The notes beneath the pieces were generated by a model. It did not search any database. It saw nothing but the letters and a program-made list of their open reading frames with translations, and was not told the DNA's origin. Both the position numbers and the translations under genes were made by a program. 64,000 nucleotides of DNA from Stutzerimonas stutzeri (GTDB lineage Bacteria; Pseudomonadota; Gammaproteobacteria; Pseudomonadales; Pseudomonadaceae): the NCBI RefSeq assembly GCF_000219605.1, contig NC_015740.1, forward strand, positions 4,464,001 to 4,528,000, in the 5' to 3' direction. Positions 9,498 through 18,648 of this stretch are shown here, piece after piece (the first letter of the stretch is position 1; each line of letters begins with the position of its first letter).

Positions 9498-11034
9498 ATG
9501 AATGCAGAAACGATCAAAGCAACATTGCCACGCGACCTGATGGCGTCCGTGGTGGTCTTCCTGGTGGCACTGCCGCTGTGCATGGGCATTGCCATCGCTT
9601 CGGGCCTGCCGCCCGCCAAGGGCGTCATCACCGGTATCGTCGGCGGGCTGGTGGTGGGCTGGCTGGCCGGCGCGCCGCTGCAGGTCAGTGGCCCGGCCGC
9701 GGGCCTCACGGTGCTGGTCTTCGAACTGGTGCAGCAATATGGCGCCGCGATGCTCGGCCCGATCCTGCTGCTGGCCGGCGCGCTGCAGCTGCTGGCCGGG
9801 CGGCTGAAGCTGGGTTGCTGGTTCCGCGTTACCGCACCGGCCGTGGTCTACGGCATGCTGGCGGGCATCGGCATCCTCATCGTGCTGTCGCAGTTGCACG
9901 TGATGATGGATGCGCAGCCGGAAGCCTCCGGACTGGACAATCTCGGCGCCTTTCCCGCAGCGCTGTGGGCGGCCCTGCCGTTCTCTGGCGGCAACGGCAT
10001 GGCCGCCGCCTCCCTCGGCCTGCTGACCATCGCCTGCATGTGGACATGGGATCGGCTCAGGCCGCAGCGTCTGCGTCTGCTGCCCGGCGCGCTGCTCGGT
10101 GTCGCGGCGGCGACGCTGGTGGGGCTGTGGCTGGGGCTCGACGTGCGCCGTGTCGAGGTGCCCGACAACCTTGCCGACGCCATCAGCTGGCTGCAGCCGG
10201 CCGATCTGCTGGCGTTCGCCGATCCCGGCCTGCTGGTCGCGGCGCTGGCCGTGGCCTTTATCGCCAGCGCCGAAACCCTGCTGTCCGCCGCCGCGGTCGA
10301 TCGCATGCACCAGGGCCCGCGTGCCGATTTCGACCGCGAGCTCACCGCGCAGGGCGTCGGCAACATGCTCTGCGGCGTGCTCGCCGCGCTGCCGATGACC
10401 GGCGTGATCGTGCGCAGCTCGGCCAATGTGCAGGCCGGCGCGCGTACACGGCTGTCGGCCATGCTGCATGCGCTCTGGCTGCTGGCAGCGGTGGTGCTGC
10501 TGGCCGCGCTGCTGGAGCAGATTCCGGTGGCGAGCCTGGCCGGTGTGCTGGTCTACACCGGGCTCAAGCTGATCGACCTGGACGCGCTGCGCCAGCTCGG
10601 CCGTTACGGCCGCATGTCCATGCTGATTCATGTCGCCACCGCGCTGACCATCGTCGCCACCGACCTGCTGACCGGCGTGCTGCTGGGCTTCGCGCTGACA
10701 CTCGCGCAGCTGGCCTGGCAGGCGTCGCGACTGAAGATCGGCGTGGTGCGCGACGGCCGCCGGGTCGAGCTGCGCATGCAGGGTGCGGCGACCTTTCTTC
10801 GCGCCGCAGCTCGCCCGCGCACTGCAGGGCGTGCCGCAGGATGCCTGGCTGCATGTACCGATGGCGCACCTGCGCTACATCGATCACGCCTGCATGGAGC
10901 TGCTGGAGGAATGGCAGCGCGCCAACCAGGCCAGCGGCGCACGGCTGATCATCGAAGCGCGGGCGCTGACCCGGCGGGTTGAAAGCCGGCGTCGACAGGC
11001 CGCACATCTCGCCGCAGCCGCCGCCGGGAACTAA
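9498..11034 (+). pseudogene. SulP family anion transporter, frameshifted before the STAS domain
   Basis: The first frame encodes about 430 residues of SulP transporter with 10-12 hydrophobic segments (start MNAETIKATLPRDLMASVVV). At 10791-10800 an extra base in ACCTTTCTTC shifts the frame; reading on in the +1 frame restores the family ending (FAPQLARALQGVP ... IDHACMELLEEW), a C-terminal STAS-like domain, to a stop at 11034. Removing one T gives a single 511-residue protein. Substrate may be bicarbonate or sulfate; pairing with a carbonic anhydrase favours bicarbonate. A base-calling error cannot be excluded. Confidence 0.82.
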
Positions 11035-11134
11035 TCGGGGCGGCCAAGCCCTCATCTTTCAGGCATCAACATGTGCACCTTGCAGGCAGCGCATCGGGCG
11101 AACCGGTGCGCTGCCTGCGCTTGCGGAGGATGAA

Positions 11135-11401
11135 TTGGACGTCTTTATCGATCTGCTGCAATGGCCGGCCATGGCGGTCACGGTGATCGCCGCCTGGCTG
11201 ATCGGCTCGCTGCGACCCGGCCGGCGCTTCGTCGGCTTCTGCTGTTTCCTGCTGAGCAACCTGCTCTGGGTGATCTGGGGCTGGCACGCCGAGGCCTGGG
11301 CGCTGATCGTCCTGCAGGTCTGCCTGGCGGCAATGAACATTCGTGGCGTGAAGAAGAACGACGACCCCGCACAGCCCGAGCCAGACACGCCCCGCGCTTA
11401 A
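11135..11401 (+). CDS. Small inner membrane protein, unknown function
   Basis: 88 residues from a TTG at 11135 that has GGAGG five bases upstream. Three hydrophobic stretches (around FIDLLQWPAMAVTVIAAWLI, FCCFLLSNLLWVIWG, ALIVLQVCLAA) are followed by a charged tail. A protein of unknown function occupies the same position, between the SulP and coxB genes, in P. aeruginosa. The longer in-frame version from 10979 overlaps the STAS region and is unlikely. Confidence 0.6.
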   Translation: MDVFIDLLQWPAMAVTVIAAWLIGSLRPGRRFVGFCCFLLSNLLWVIWGWHAEAWALIVLQVCLAAMNIRGVKKNDDPAQPEPDTPRA

Positions 11402-11402
11402 A

Positions 11403-11430
11403 TTGCGAGAGTGGGATCGCTGTCTATACT
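11403..11430 (+). promoter_or_regulatory. Candidate sigma-70 promoter for the cox cluster
   Basis: TTGCGA and TATACT separated by 16 bases, about 200 bases upstream of coxB in a gene-free stretch. It is a sequence match only. Confidence 0.4.
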
Positions 11431-11633
11431 CCGAATCGTAGGCGTACCTGATTGAGTTCCGACTGCGCGTGCAAGCGTCCAGTCGGCCGCCGGGCCTTCC
11501 GGTGGTCGTGCTGGGCAGAATCGGACTGATCGAGAACGTAGCTGGCATGACGGGAATGGTTTCCCCGGCCAGCCGATTCTCGGCGGTGCGATGGCGGTCG
11601 GCGGGATAACAAGAATCATAAGGGGAACCCGCA

Positions 11634-12767
11634 ATGTCTCGACATCCATGCATCTGGATGGGGCTTGGGCTTTCGGCAGTATTTGGCCAGGCCCAGGCGG
11701 CCTGGGACGTGAACATGCGCTCCGGCGCCACCGACGTCAGTCGGTCGGTGTTCGATCTGCACATGACCATCTTCTGGATCTGCGTGGTCATCGGCGTGCT
11801 GGTGTTCGGCGTGATGATCTATTCGATGATCGCGCACCGCCGCTCCAAGCGTCAGCAATCGGCCAACTTCCACGAAAACACCCGCGTCGAGGTGCTCTGG
11901 ACGGTCATCCCGCTGCTGATCCTGGTGGGCATGGCGATCCCGGCGACGCGCACGCTGATCCACATCTACGACTCCAGCGAATCGGACGTGGATGTGCAGA
12001 TCACCGGCTACCAGTGGAAGTGGCACTACAAGTATCTGGGCGAGGACGTGGAGTTCTTCAGCAACCTCACCACGCCGCGCGAGCAGATCAACAACCAGTC
12101 GCCCAAGGGCGAGCATTACCTGCTGGAAGTCGACGAGCCGCTGGTGATCCCGGCCGGTGCCAAGGTCCGCTTCCTGATCACCGCGGCGGACGTGATCCAC
12201 TCCTGGTGGGTACCGGATCTGGCGGTGAAGAAGGACGCCATTCCCGGTTTCATCAATGAATCCTGGACCCGCGTCGAGCAGCCGGGCATCTACCGCGGCC
12301 AGTGCACCGAACTCTGCGGCAAGGACCACGGCTTCATGCCGGTGGTGGTGGAGGTCAAGTCGCAGGAGGACTACGCCAGCTGGCTCGGCGAGAAGAAGGC
12401 CGAGGCCGCCAAGCTGGCTGAACTGACCAGCAAGGAATGGACGCTGGAAGAGCTCTCCGAGCGCGGCCAGAAGGTCTACCAGACCGCCTGCGCCTCGTGC
12501 CACCAGGCCGGGGGTGAAGGCATCCCGCCGATGTTCCCGGCCCTCAAGGGCTCGGCCATCGCCACCGGCGACGTCGAGGCGCACATCGACATCGTCGTCA
12601 ACGGCAAGCCGGGCACCGCCATGGCGGCGTTCGGCAAGCAGCTGTCGGAGGTCGATCTGGCTGCCGTCATCACCTACGAGCGCAACGCCTGGGGCAACAA
12701 CACGGGCGACATGGTCACGCCGAAAGACGTGCTCGACTTCAAACAGGCCGAAGAAGCCACCCAGTAA
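11634..12767 (+). CDS. coxB: Cytochrome c oxidase subunit II with fused cytochrome c domain
   Basis: 377 residues: signal peptide (to about residue 22), two membrane segments (about 40-63 and 85-105), a CuA cupredoxin domain (WWVPDLAVKKD ... CTELCGKDHGFM) and a C-terminal cytochrome c domain with C286-x2-C289-H290. It accepts electrons from cytochrome c at the periplasmic face and passes them to subunit I. The fused c domain is typical of caa3/aa3 oxidases of pseudomonads. First gene of the cox operon. Confidence 0.96.
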   Translation: MSRHPCIWMGLGLSAVFGQAQAAWDVNMRSGATDVSRSVFDLHMTIFWICVVIGVLVFGVMIYSMIAHRRSKRQQSANFHENTRVEVLWTVIPLLILVGMAIPATRTLIHIYDSSESDVDVQITGYQWKWHYKYLGEDVEFFSNLTTPREQINNQSPKGEHYLLEVDEPLVIPAGAKVRFLITAADVIHSWWVPDLAVKKDAIPGFINESWTRVEQPGIYRGQCTELCGKDHGFMPVVVEVKSQEDYASWLGEKKAEAAKLAELTSKEWTLEELSERGQKVYQTACASCHQAGGEGIPPMFPALKGSAIATGDVEAHIDIVVNGKPGTAMAAFGKQLSEVDLAAVITYERNAWGNNTGDMVTPKDVLDFKQAEEATQ

Positions 12768-12779
12768 GAGGATCAGGTG

Positions 12780-14417
12780 ATGAGTGCAGTGATCGACGAC
12801 CATGGTCATGTCGGGCATGACCACCACCACGGCCCGGCGAAGGGGCTCTCGCGCTGGCTGCTGACCACCAATCACAAGGACATCGGCTCGATGTACCTGT
12901 GGTTCAGCTTCTGCGCCTTCCTGCTCGGCGGCTCGATGGCCATGGTGATCCGCGCCGAGCTGTTCCAGCCGGGTCTGCAGATCGTGCAGCCGGAATTCTT
13001 CAACCAGATGACCACCATGCACGGCCTGATCATGGTGTTCGGCGCGGTAATGCCGGCCTTCGTCGGCCTGGCCAACTGGATGATCCCGCTGATGATCGGC
13101 GCACCGGACATGGCGCTGCCGCGGATGAACAACTTCAGTTTCTGGCTGCTGCCGGCGGCCTTCGGCCTGCTGGTTTCGACCCTGTTCATGGAAGGCGGCG
13201 GGCCGAACTTCGGCTGGACCTTCTATGCGCCGCTGTCGACGACCTACGCGCCGGAGTCGGTGACCTTCTTCATCTTCGCCATCCACCTGATGGGCATCAG
13301 CTCGATCATGGGTGCGATCAACGTGATCGCCACCATTCTCAACCTGCGCGCGCCAGGCATGACGCTGATGAAGATGCCGCTGTTCGTCTGGACCTGGCTG
13401 ATCACCGCCTTCCTCCTGATCGCGGTGATGCCGGTGCTGGCGGGCGTGGTGACCATGATGCTGATGGACATCCACTTCGGCACCAGCTTCTTCAGCGCCG
13501 CCGGGGGTGGCGACCCGGTGCTGTTCCAGCACGTGTTCTGGTTCTTCGGCCATCCCGAGGTGTACATCATGATCCTGCCGGCCTTCGGCGCGGTCAGCTC
13601 GATCATCCCGGCGTTCAGCCGCAAGCCGCTGTTCGGCTACACCTCGATGGTCTACGCCACCGGCGCGATCGCCTTCCTCTCCTTCATCGTCTGGGCGCAC
13701 CACATGTTCACCGTCGGCATCCCGCTGACCGGCGAGCTGTTCTTCATGTACGCCACCATGCTGATCGCCGTACCCACCGGGGTGAAGGTGTTCAACTGGG
13801 TGTCGACGATGTGGCGCGGCTCGCTGACCTTCGAGGCGCCGATGCTGTTCGCCGTGGCCTTCGTCATCCTCTTCACCATCGGCGGCTTCTCCGGGCTGAT
13901 GCTGGCCATCGCCCCGGCGGACTTCCAGTACCACGACACCTACTTCGTGGTGGCGCACTTCCACTACGTGCTGGTGCCGGGGGCGATCTTCGGCATCTTC
14001 GCCTCGGCCTACTACTGGCTGCCGAAGTGGACCGGGCACATGTATGACGAGACCCTGGCCAAGCTGCATTTCTGGATGAGCTTCATCGGCATGAACCTGG
14101 CGTTCTTCCCGATGCACTTCGTCGGCCTGGCCGGCATGCCGCGACGCATCCCCGACTACAACATGATGTTCGCCAACTTCAACATGGTCTCCAGCGTCGG
14201 CGCCTTCATGTTCGGCGCCACCCAGCTGCTGTTCCTGTTCATCGTCATCAAGTGCATCCGCGGCGGCGCACCCGCACCGGCCAAGCCCTGGGACGGCGCA
14301 GAGGGACTGGAATGGAGCGTGCCCTCGCCGGCGCCCTACCACACCTTCCAGGTGCCGCCGGACATGAGCCATGTGCACGAGCACCGCAAGGGCACCGGCG
14401 GGGAGCTGACGCCGTGA
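12780..14417 (+). CDS. coxA: Cytochrome c oxidase subunit I
   Basis: 545 residues from the ATG at 12780 (a GTG one codon earlier is also possible; AGGA precedes both). Twelve membrane segments. The CuB/Tyr motif FFGHPEVYIMILP and the heme ligand region HDTYFVVAHFHYVL are intact, as is the histidine-rich N-terminus. It is the heme a / heme a3-CuB proton-pumping catalytic subunit that reduces oxygen. It lies 12 bases after coxB. Confidence 0.97.
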   Translation: MSAVIDDHGHVGHDHHHGPAKGLSRWLLTTNHKDIGSMYLWFSFCAFLLGGSMAMVIRAELFQPGLQIVQPEFFNQMTTMHGLIMVFGAVMPAFVGLANWMIPLMIGAPDMALPRMNNFSFWLLPAAFGLLVSTLFMEGGGPNFGWTFYAPLSTTYAPESVTFFIFAIHLMGISSIMGAINVIATILNLRAPGMTLMKMPLFVWTWLITAFLLIAVMPVLAGVVTMMLMDIHFGTSFFSAAGGGDPVLFQHVFWFFGHPEVYIMILPAFGAVSSIIPAFSRKPLFGYTSMVYATGAIAFLSFIVWAHHMFTVGIPLTGELFFMYATMLIAVPTGVKVFNWVSTMWRGSLTFEAPMLFAVAFVILFTIGGFSGLMLAIAPADFQYHDTYFVVAHFHYVLVPGAIFGIFASAYYWLPKWTGHMYDETLAKLHFWMSFIGMNLAFFPMHFVGLAGMPRRIPDYNMMFANFNMVSSVGAFMFGATQLLFLFIVIKCIRGGAPAPAKPWDGAEGLEWSVPSPAPYHTFQVPPDMSHVHEHRKGTGGELTP

Positions 14418-14481
14418 GCATGCATCGGGGTGTGACCGGAGGTTGCCGGGCCGCCCGCAACCCTCGATCGGGGAGGCTGCC

Positions 14482-15057
14482 ATGAACGAGGCCCTGTCCA
14501 CTCGGCGGCTAGTCCGCCGCTTGGTGTTCGTCGTGATCGCCATGTTCGGCTTCGGCTTCCTGCTGGTGCCGATCTACGACGTAATGTGCCAGGCCTTCGG
14601 CATCAACGGCAAGACGGCTGGCGCCTACACCGGCGTGCAGAGCGCCGACGAGGCGCGTGCGGTGCGGGTGCAGTTCCTTGCCACCAACGCCGCCGGCATG
14701 CAGTGGCAGTTCGGCCCGCAGGCCGACCAGATCAGCGTGCACCCGGGCGCCAGCCAGGAAATCCGTTTCGTCGCCTACAACCCCACCGACAAGCCGATGA
14801 CCGCGCAGGCGATCCCCAGCGTCTCGCCGTCGCGGGCGGCCGCGTACTTCCACAAGACCGAGTGCTTCTGCTTCACCCAGCAGGTGCTGCAGCCGGGCGA
14901 GCGCATCGAGATGCCGGTGCGCTTCATCGTCGATCGCGACCTGCCCGCCGACGTGCATCACCTGACCCTCGCCTACACGCTGTTCGACATCACGTCCCGC
15001 CAGCCGCCGGTGGCCGTCAACGCCGCATCGGCCCCGGCCAAGGAGAGTCTGCAATGA
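14482..15057 (+). CDS. ctaG: Cytochrome c oxidase assembly protein (Cox11 type)
   Basis: 191 residues from the ATG at 14482, preceded by GGGAGG. One N-terminal membrane segment followed by a periplasmic beta domain with the copper motif CFCFTQQVL. Cox11/CtaG proteins deliver copper to the CuB site of subunit I. The stop overlaps the coxC start (ATGA). Confidence 0.95.
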   Translation: MNEALSTRRLVRRLVFVVIAMFGFGFLLVPIYDVMCQAFGINGKTAGAYTGVQSADEARAVRVQFLATNAAGMQWQFGPQADQISVHPGASQEIRFVAYNPTDKPMTAQAIPSVSPSRAAAYFHKTECFCFTQQVLQPGERIEMPVRFIVDRDLPADVHHLTLAYTLFDITSRQPPVAVNAASAPAKESLQ

Positions 15058-15950
15058 GCCAACAGACCACCCACGAGCAGTACTACGTTCCTGATCAGAG
15101 CAAATGGCCGATCATCGCCACCATCGCCCTGCTGGTCACCTTCTATGGCCTGGGCAGCTGGTTCAACGACCTCAAGGCCGCCCGTGATTCGTCCAACGGG
15201 CCGCTGATCTTCTTCGTCGGCGCGCTGCTGATCGCCTACATGATGTTCGGCTGGTTCGGCGCTGTGGTGAAGGAAAGCCGCGCAGGGCTGTACAGCGCAC
15301 AGATGGATCGCTCGTTCCGCTGGGGCATGAGCTGGTTCATCTTCTCGGAGGTGATGTTCTTCCTCGCCTTCTTCGGCGCGCTCTTCTATATCCGCTACTG
15401 GACCGGCCCCTGGCTCGCCGGCGAGGGCGACAAGGGCATCAGCAACATGCTCTGGCCCGGCTTCGAGTACAGCTGGCCGCTGCTGAACAACCCCGACCCG
15501 AAGCTCTACCCGGCGCCGGAGGGCACCATCAGCGCCTGGGGCCTGCCGCTGATCAACACCATCCTGCTGGTCAGCTCCAGCTTCACCCTGACCTGGGCGC
15601 ACCATGCGCTGCGCAAGAACAATCGCCAGCACCTGAAGATCGGCCTGGGCCTGACCGTGCTGCTCGGCGTGGCATTCCTGATCCTGCAGATCGAGGAGTA
15701 TGTGCACGCCTACACCGAACTCGGGCTGACGCTGGGCTCGGGCATCTATGGCGCGACCTTCTTCATGCTCACCGGCTTTCACGGCGCCCACGTGACCATG
15801 GGCGCGATCATCCTCACGGTGATGCTGGTGCGCATTCTGCGCGGGCACTTTAGCCCGGAGCAGCACTTCGGTTTCGAGGCGGCGGCCTGGTACTGGCACT
15901 TCGTCGACGTGGTGTGGATCGCGCTGTTCGTGTTCGTCTACGTGATCTAG
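15054..15950 (+). CDS. coxC: Cytochrome c oxidase subunit III
   Basis: 298 residues, starting MSQQTTHEQYYVPDQSKW at the ATG that overlaps the ctaG stop. Seven membrane segments with the family motifs FHGAHVTMGAIIL and WYWHFVDVVWIALFVFVYV at the end. It is the structural third subunit of the aa3-type oxidase. The frame is open further upstream but that part is a shadow of ctaG. Confidence 0.96.
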   Translation: MSQQTTHEQYYVPDQSKWPIIATIALLVTFYGLGSWFNDLKAARDSSNGPLIFFVGALLIAYMMFGWFGAVVKESRAGLYSAQMDRSFRWGMSWFIFSEVMFFLAFFGALFYIRYWTGPWLAGEGDKGISNMLWPGFEYSWPLLNNPDPKLYPAPEGTISAWGLPLINTILLVSSSFTLTWAHHALRKNNRQHLKIGLGLTVLLGVAFLILQIEEYVHAYTELGLTLGSGIYGATFFMLTGFHGAHVTMGAIILTVMLVRILRGHFSPEQHFGFEAAAWYWHFVDVVWIALFVFVYVI

Positions 15951-15957
15951 GGAGCTC

Positions 15958-16161
15958 TCAGAAACCGAAGGCGGGGCGTAGCTGCCCCGTATAGAAACCC
16001 CAGCCGATCAGCGCGACGGTCAGCGCGCTGAGGGTGACGCGGATGAACAGGGCCGTGATCACGCGGGAGGTACGCCCCTCATCCCTGACCAGGAAGAACA
16101 ACCCACTGAACAGACTGACCAGCGTGGCCACTAACAACAGAACGATCGCCGCCTTGAGCAT
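15958..16161 (-). CDS. Twin transmembrane protein, DUF2909 family
   Basis: 67 residues from the ATG at 16161: two membrane helices (LKAAIVLLLVATLVSLFSG and ITALFIRVTLSALTVALIG) around a short charged loop, ending GQLRPAFGF. The small DUF2909 protein sits between coxC and SURF1 in pseudomonads, always opposite to the cox genes. Role unknown. The longer frame to 16335 is not supported by a start site and overlaps the SURF1 coding sequence. Confidence 0.8.
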   Translation of the reverse strand: MLKAAIVLLLVATLVSLFSGLFFLVRDEGRTSRVITALFIRVTLSALTVALIGWGFYTGQLRPAFGF

Positions 16162-16231
16162 GAGCGATTCCACGACAGGGGTATTGGGGGTGGAGTATAG
16201 CCAGCCGTATCGACGCATCAGGGTGCCGGCC

Positions 16232-16969
16232 ATGAGCGGCTTCAGGCCGGGGCTGCTGCCGACCCTGCTGGTACTGGCCATGCTGCCGGTACTGGTGTGG
16301 CTGGGTTTCTGGCAGCTGGAACGCGGTGAGCACAAGCGCGAGCTGCTGGAGCGCCAGCAAGCCCGTCAGCAGGCCGCACCGCTGGCGCCACACGAGATCG
16401 AACAGCTGAACGATCCGGCCTTCGCCCGGGTGTTCCTGCAGGGTCGCTTCGATGCCGAGCACAGCTTCCTGCTCGACAGCCGCACCCGCGACGGCCAGGT
16501 CGGCGTCGAACTGCTGCAACCCTTCCATGACGAACTCAGCGGCCGCTGGGTAATGGTCAACCGGGGCTGGATTCCCTGGCCGGACCGCCGCGTGCCGCCG
16601 GCCTTCGACACGCCGACGCAGCCGTTGAAGCTCGCCGCCTGGGTCTACGTTCCGCCGGGCAAGCCGTTCGTATTCAGCCATCGAGCGGCCGAGGGCTGGC
16701 CGCGGTTGATCAACCATGTGGACATCGAGGCGATGTGGCAGCAGGCCGGCCGCGAGGGGGTGATCCACGAGCTGCGCCTGGAGCCGGGTCCGAGCGCCTA
16801 TCGTGCCGACTGGGCAATCACCAGCATGAGCCCGTCGCAGCACCTGGGTTACGCCGTGCAGTGGTTCGCCCTCGCAGCGGCACTGCTGGCGCTGTTCATC
16901 TATTTCGGTGTGCATCAGGCACGGGGGAAGCGCAGTGAGCACGATGAATCCAACCCTCTCCAGCGGTGA
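16232..16969 (+). CDS. SURF1 family cytochrome oxidase biogenesis protein
   Basis: 245 residues from the ATG at 16232. Topology is the SURF1 one: an N-terminal membrane segment ending LGFWQLERGEHKRELL, a periplasmic domain with VMVNRGWIPWPDRR, and a C-terminal membrane segment (YAVQWFALAAALLALFIYFG). SURF1 proteins help insert heme A into subunit I. The end overlaps the start of the next gene by about 35 bases. Confidence 0.93.
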   Translation: MSGFRPGLLPTLLVLAMLPVLVWLGFWQLERGEHKRELLERQQARQQAAPLAPHEIEQLNDPAFARVFLQGRFDAEHSFLLDSRTRDGQVGVELLQPFHDELSGRWVMVNRGWIPWPDRRVPPAFDTPTQPLKLAAWVYVPPGKPFVFSHRAAEGWPRLINHVDIEAMWQQAGREGVIHELRLEPGPSAYRADWAITSMSPSQHLGYAVQWFALAAALLALFIYFGVHQARGKRSEHDESNPLQR

Positions 16970-17522
16970 AGGGAAACGCGGCCGCGGTCGGCTGCAACTG
17001 CTGCTGATCATCGGCGTGGTGCTCGGCCCGATGCTGCTGGCTTCGGCCATGTACCGTTTCGGCTTCTGGGTGCCGGAAAGCCGCAGCTATGACGGCGTGC
17101 TGATCGCCAACGGCCAGGACCGTGCGGCCATCGGCGTCAGCGCTACAGCGCCCGAGCGGCGCTGGGAGCTGCTGGTCACCGCGCCGCAGGGTTGCAAAGC
17201 CCAATGCCAGCAACTGGTCTATCTGGCCCGGCAGATCAATATCGGCCTGGCCCGCGAAGCGGCCCGCGCCGGCCATGCACTGGCCAGCGCGACGGCGCTG
17301 GACGAAGCCTACGAACAGCGCCTGCGTCGCGAATACCCGCAGCTGCAACGCCATACGCTGGACGCCGCCGTCTATGCCCGCAACCCCGAGGCACCCGCCA
17401 CCCCCCAACTGTGGATCGTCGACCCCCACGGCAATCTGGTGCTGCGCTACGACGTCGGCGCCGACGGCAAGGCGATTCTCGACGACCTGAAATACCTGCT
17501 GAAGATCTCGCAGATCGGCTGA
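16935..17522 (+). CDS. Cox-cluster membrane-anchored protein of unknown function
   Basis: 195 residues from a GTG at 16935 (ATG at 16944 is the alternative). One N-terminal membrane helix (LQLLLIIGVVLGPMLLASAM), then a periplasmic domain with a CKAQC pair in a position like that of thioredoxin/SCO folds, ending with PQLWIVDPHGNLVLRYDVG. A protein of this kind always lies between SURF1 and heme A synthase in pseudomonads. A copper or thiol role in oxidase assembly is inferred from context only. Confidence 0.78.
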   Translation: MSTMNPTLSSGEGKRGRGRLQLLLIIGVVLGPMLLASAMYRFGFWVPESRSYDGVLIANGQDRAAIGVSATAPERRWELLVTAPQGCKAQCQQLVYLARQINIGLAREAARAGHALASATALDEAYEQRLRREYPQLQRHTLDAAVYARNPEAPATPQLWIVDPHGNLVLRYDVGADGKAILDDLKYLLKISQIG

Positions 17523-17575
17523 GGCACTGCGCCGCTGCGCTGCGGTCCCAAACAGGCCGCCCCAAGGAGAACCCG

Positions 17576-18631
17576 ATGGCCAGACCCGGATACCGCCTCG
17601 CCCTGATTGCCACCGCGCTGGCCGTGGTGGTCGTGCTGCTCGGTGCCTACACGCGGCTGACCCACGCCGGCCTCGGCTGCCCGGACTGGCCCGGCTGCTA
17701 CGGTTTCCTTGCCGTGCCCATGAGCGAACACAAGCAGAACCTTGCCGCGCTGCGCTTTCCCGATGCACCGCTGGAGGTGCGCAAGGGCTGGAACGAGATG
17801 GTCCATCGCTATTTCGCCGGCGCCCTCGGGCTGGTGATCCTCGCCCTTGCGGTACAGGCGATACGCCGTCGCGGCCAGCCCGGGCAACCGCTGAAGTTGC
17901 CGCTGCTGCTGCTCGCGGTGGTCATCGCCCAGGCGATCTTCGGCATGTGGACGGTGACCCTGCAGCTCTGGCCGCAGGTAGTCACCGCGCACCTGCTCGG
18001 GGGGTTCACTACGCTCAGCCTGCTGTTTCTGCTGTGCCTGCGACTGTCCGGCGCGCTTGCTCCCTTGCCGGCCGTGGACGGTCGTCTGCGCAGATTCGCC
18101 GGCATCGCCCTGCTCGCGGTGGTGGCGCAGATCACCCTGGGCGGTTGGGTCAGCAGCAACTATGCGGCGGTGGCCTGCACCGATTTCCCCACCTGCCACG
18201 GCGAATGGTGGCCGCGGATGGACTTTGCCAACGCCTTCAACCTGACCCACCACGACATCGGCCCCAACTACCTGGGCGGCCTGCTCTACGGCGAGGCGCG
18301 CACGGCGATCCATGTCAGCCACCGCATCGGTGCGCTGCTGGTGACGCTGGTGTTGCTGCTGCTCGCCGCCATGCTCATGCGCCGCGGCCTCGGCCGCCTG
18401 GCCGGGCTGCTCATCGCCGCGCTGGCGCTACAGGTCGGCCTGGGTATCAGCAACGTGGTCTTCAACCTGCCGCTGGCGGTGGCCGTCGCGCACAACGGCG
18501 GCGGTGCCGCGCTGCTGCTGGTGCTGGTACTGGTCAATTACCGGCTGCGCCAGCCTGCACATGCCACCCGGCAAACCGAGCCTGCATCGATTTCGAACAC
18601 GACGGGGCAGCTCGATCTGCCCCGCGCATGA
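17576..18631 (+). CDS. ctaA: Heme A synthase
   Basis: 351 residues from the ATG at 17576 (AAGGAG upstream). Eight membrane segments with the conserved regions GAYTRLTHAGLGCPDWPGC, NEMVHRYFAG and HVSHRIGALL, whose histidines bind heme. CtaA (COX15) oxidises the heme O methyl group to the formyl of heme A. Works after the farnesyltransferase encoded next. Confidence 0.94.
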   Translation: MARPGYRLALIATALAVVVVLLGAYTRLTHAGLGCPDWPGCYGFLAVPMSEHKQNLAALRFPDAPLEVRKGWNEMVHRYFAGALGLVILALAVQAIRRRGQPGQPLKLPLLLLAVVIAQAIFGMWTVTLQLWPQVVTAHLLGGFTTLSLLFLLCLRLSGALAPLPAVDGRLRRFAGIALLAVVAQITLGGWVSSNYAAVACTDFPTCHGEWWPRMDFANAFNLTHHDIGPNYLGGLLYGEARTAIHVSHRIGALLVTLVLLLLAAMLMRRGLGRLAGLLIAALALQVGLGISNVVFNLPLAVAVAHNGGGAALLLVLVLVNYRLRQPAHATRQTEPASISNTTGQLDLPRA

Positions 18632-18648
18632 CCACAAGGAGAACCCCA

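Noticed and set aside
8559..10631. 690-codon minus-strand frame over the carbonic anhydrase and SulP genes
   Set aside because: Antisense shadow with repetitive low-complexity product and no ribosome site.
11616..14543. 975-codon minus-strand open frame opposite coxB-coxA
   Set aside because: It is antisense to clearly functional oxidase genes; its histidine/glutamate/arginine-rich product reflects codon bias of the opposite strand.
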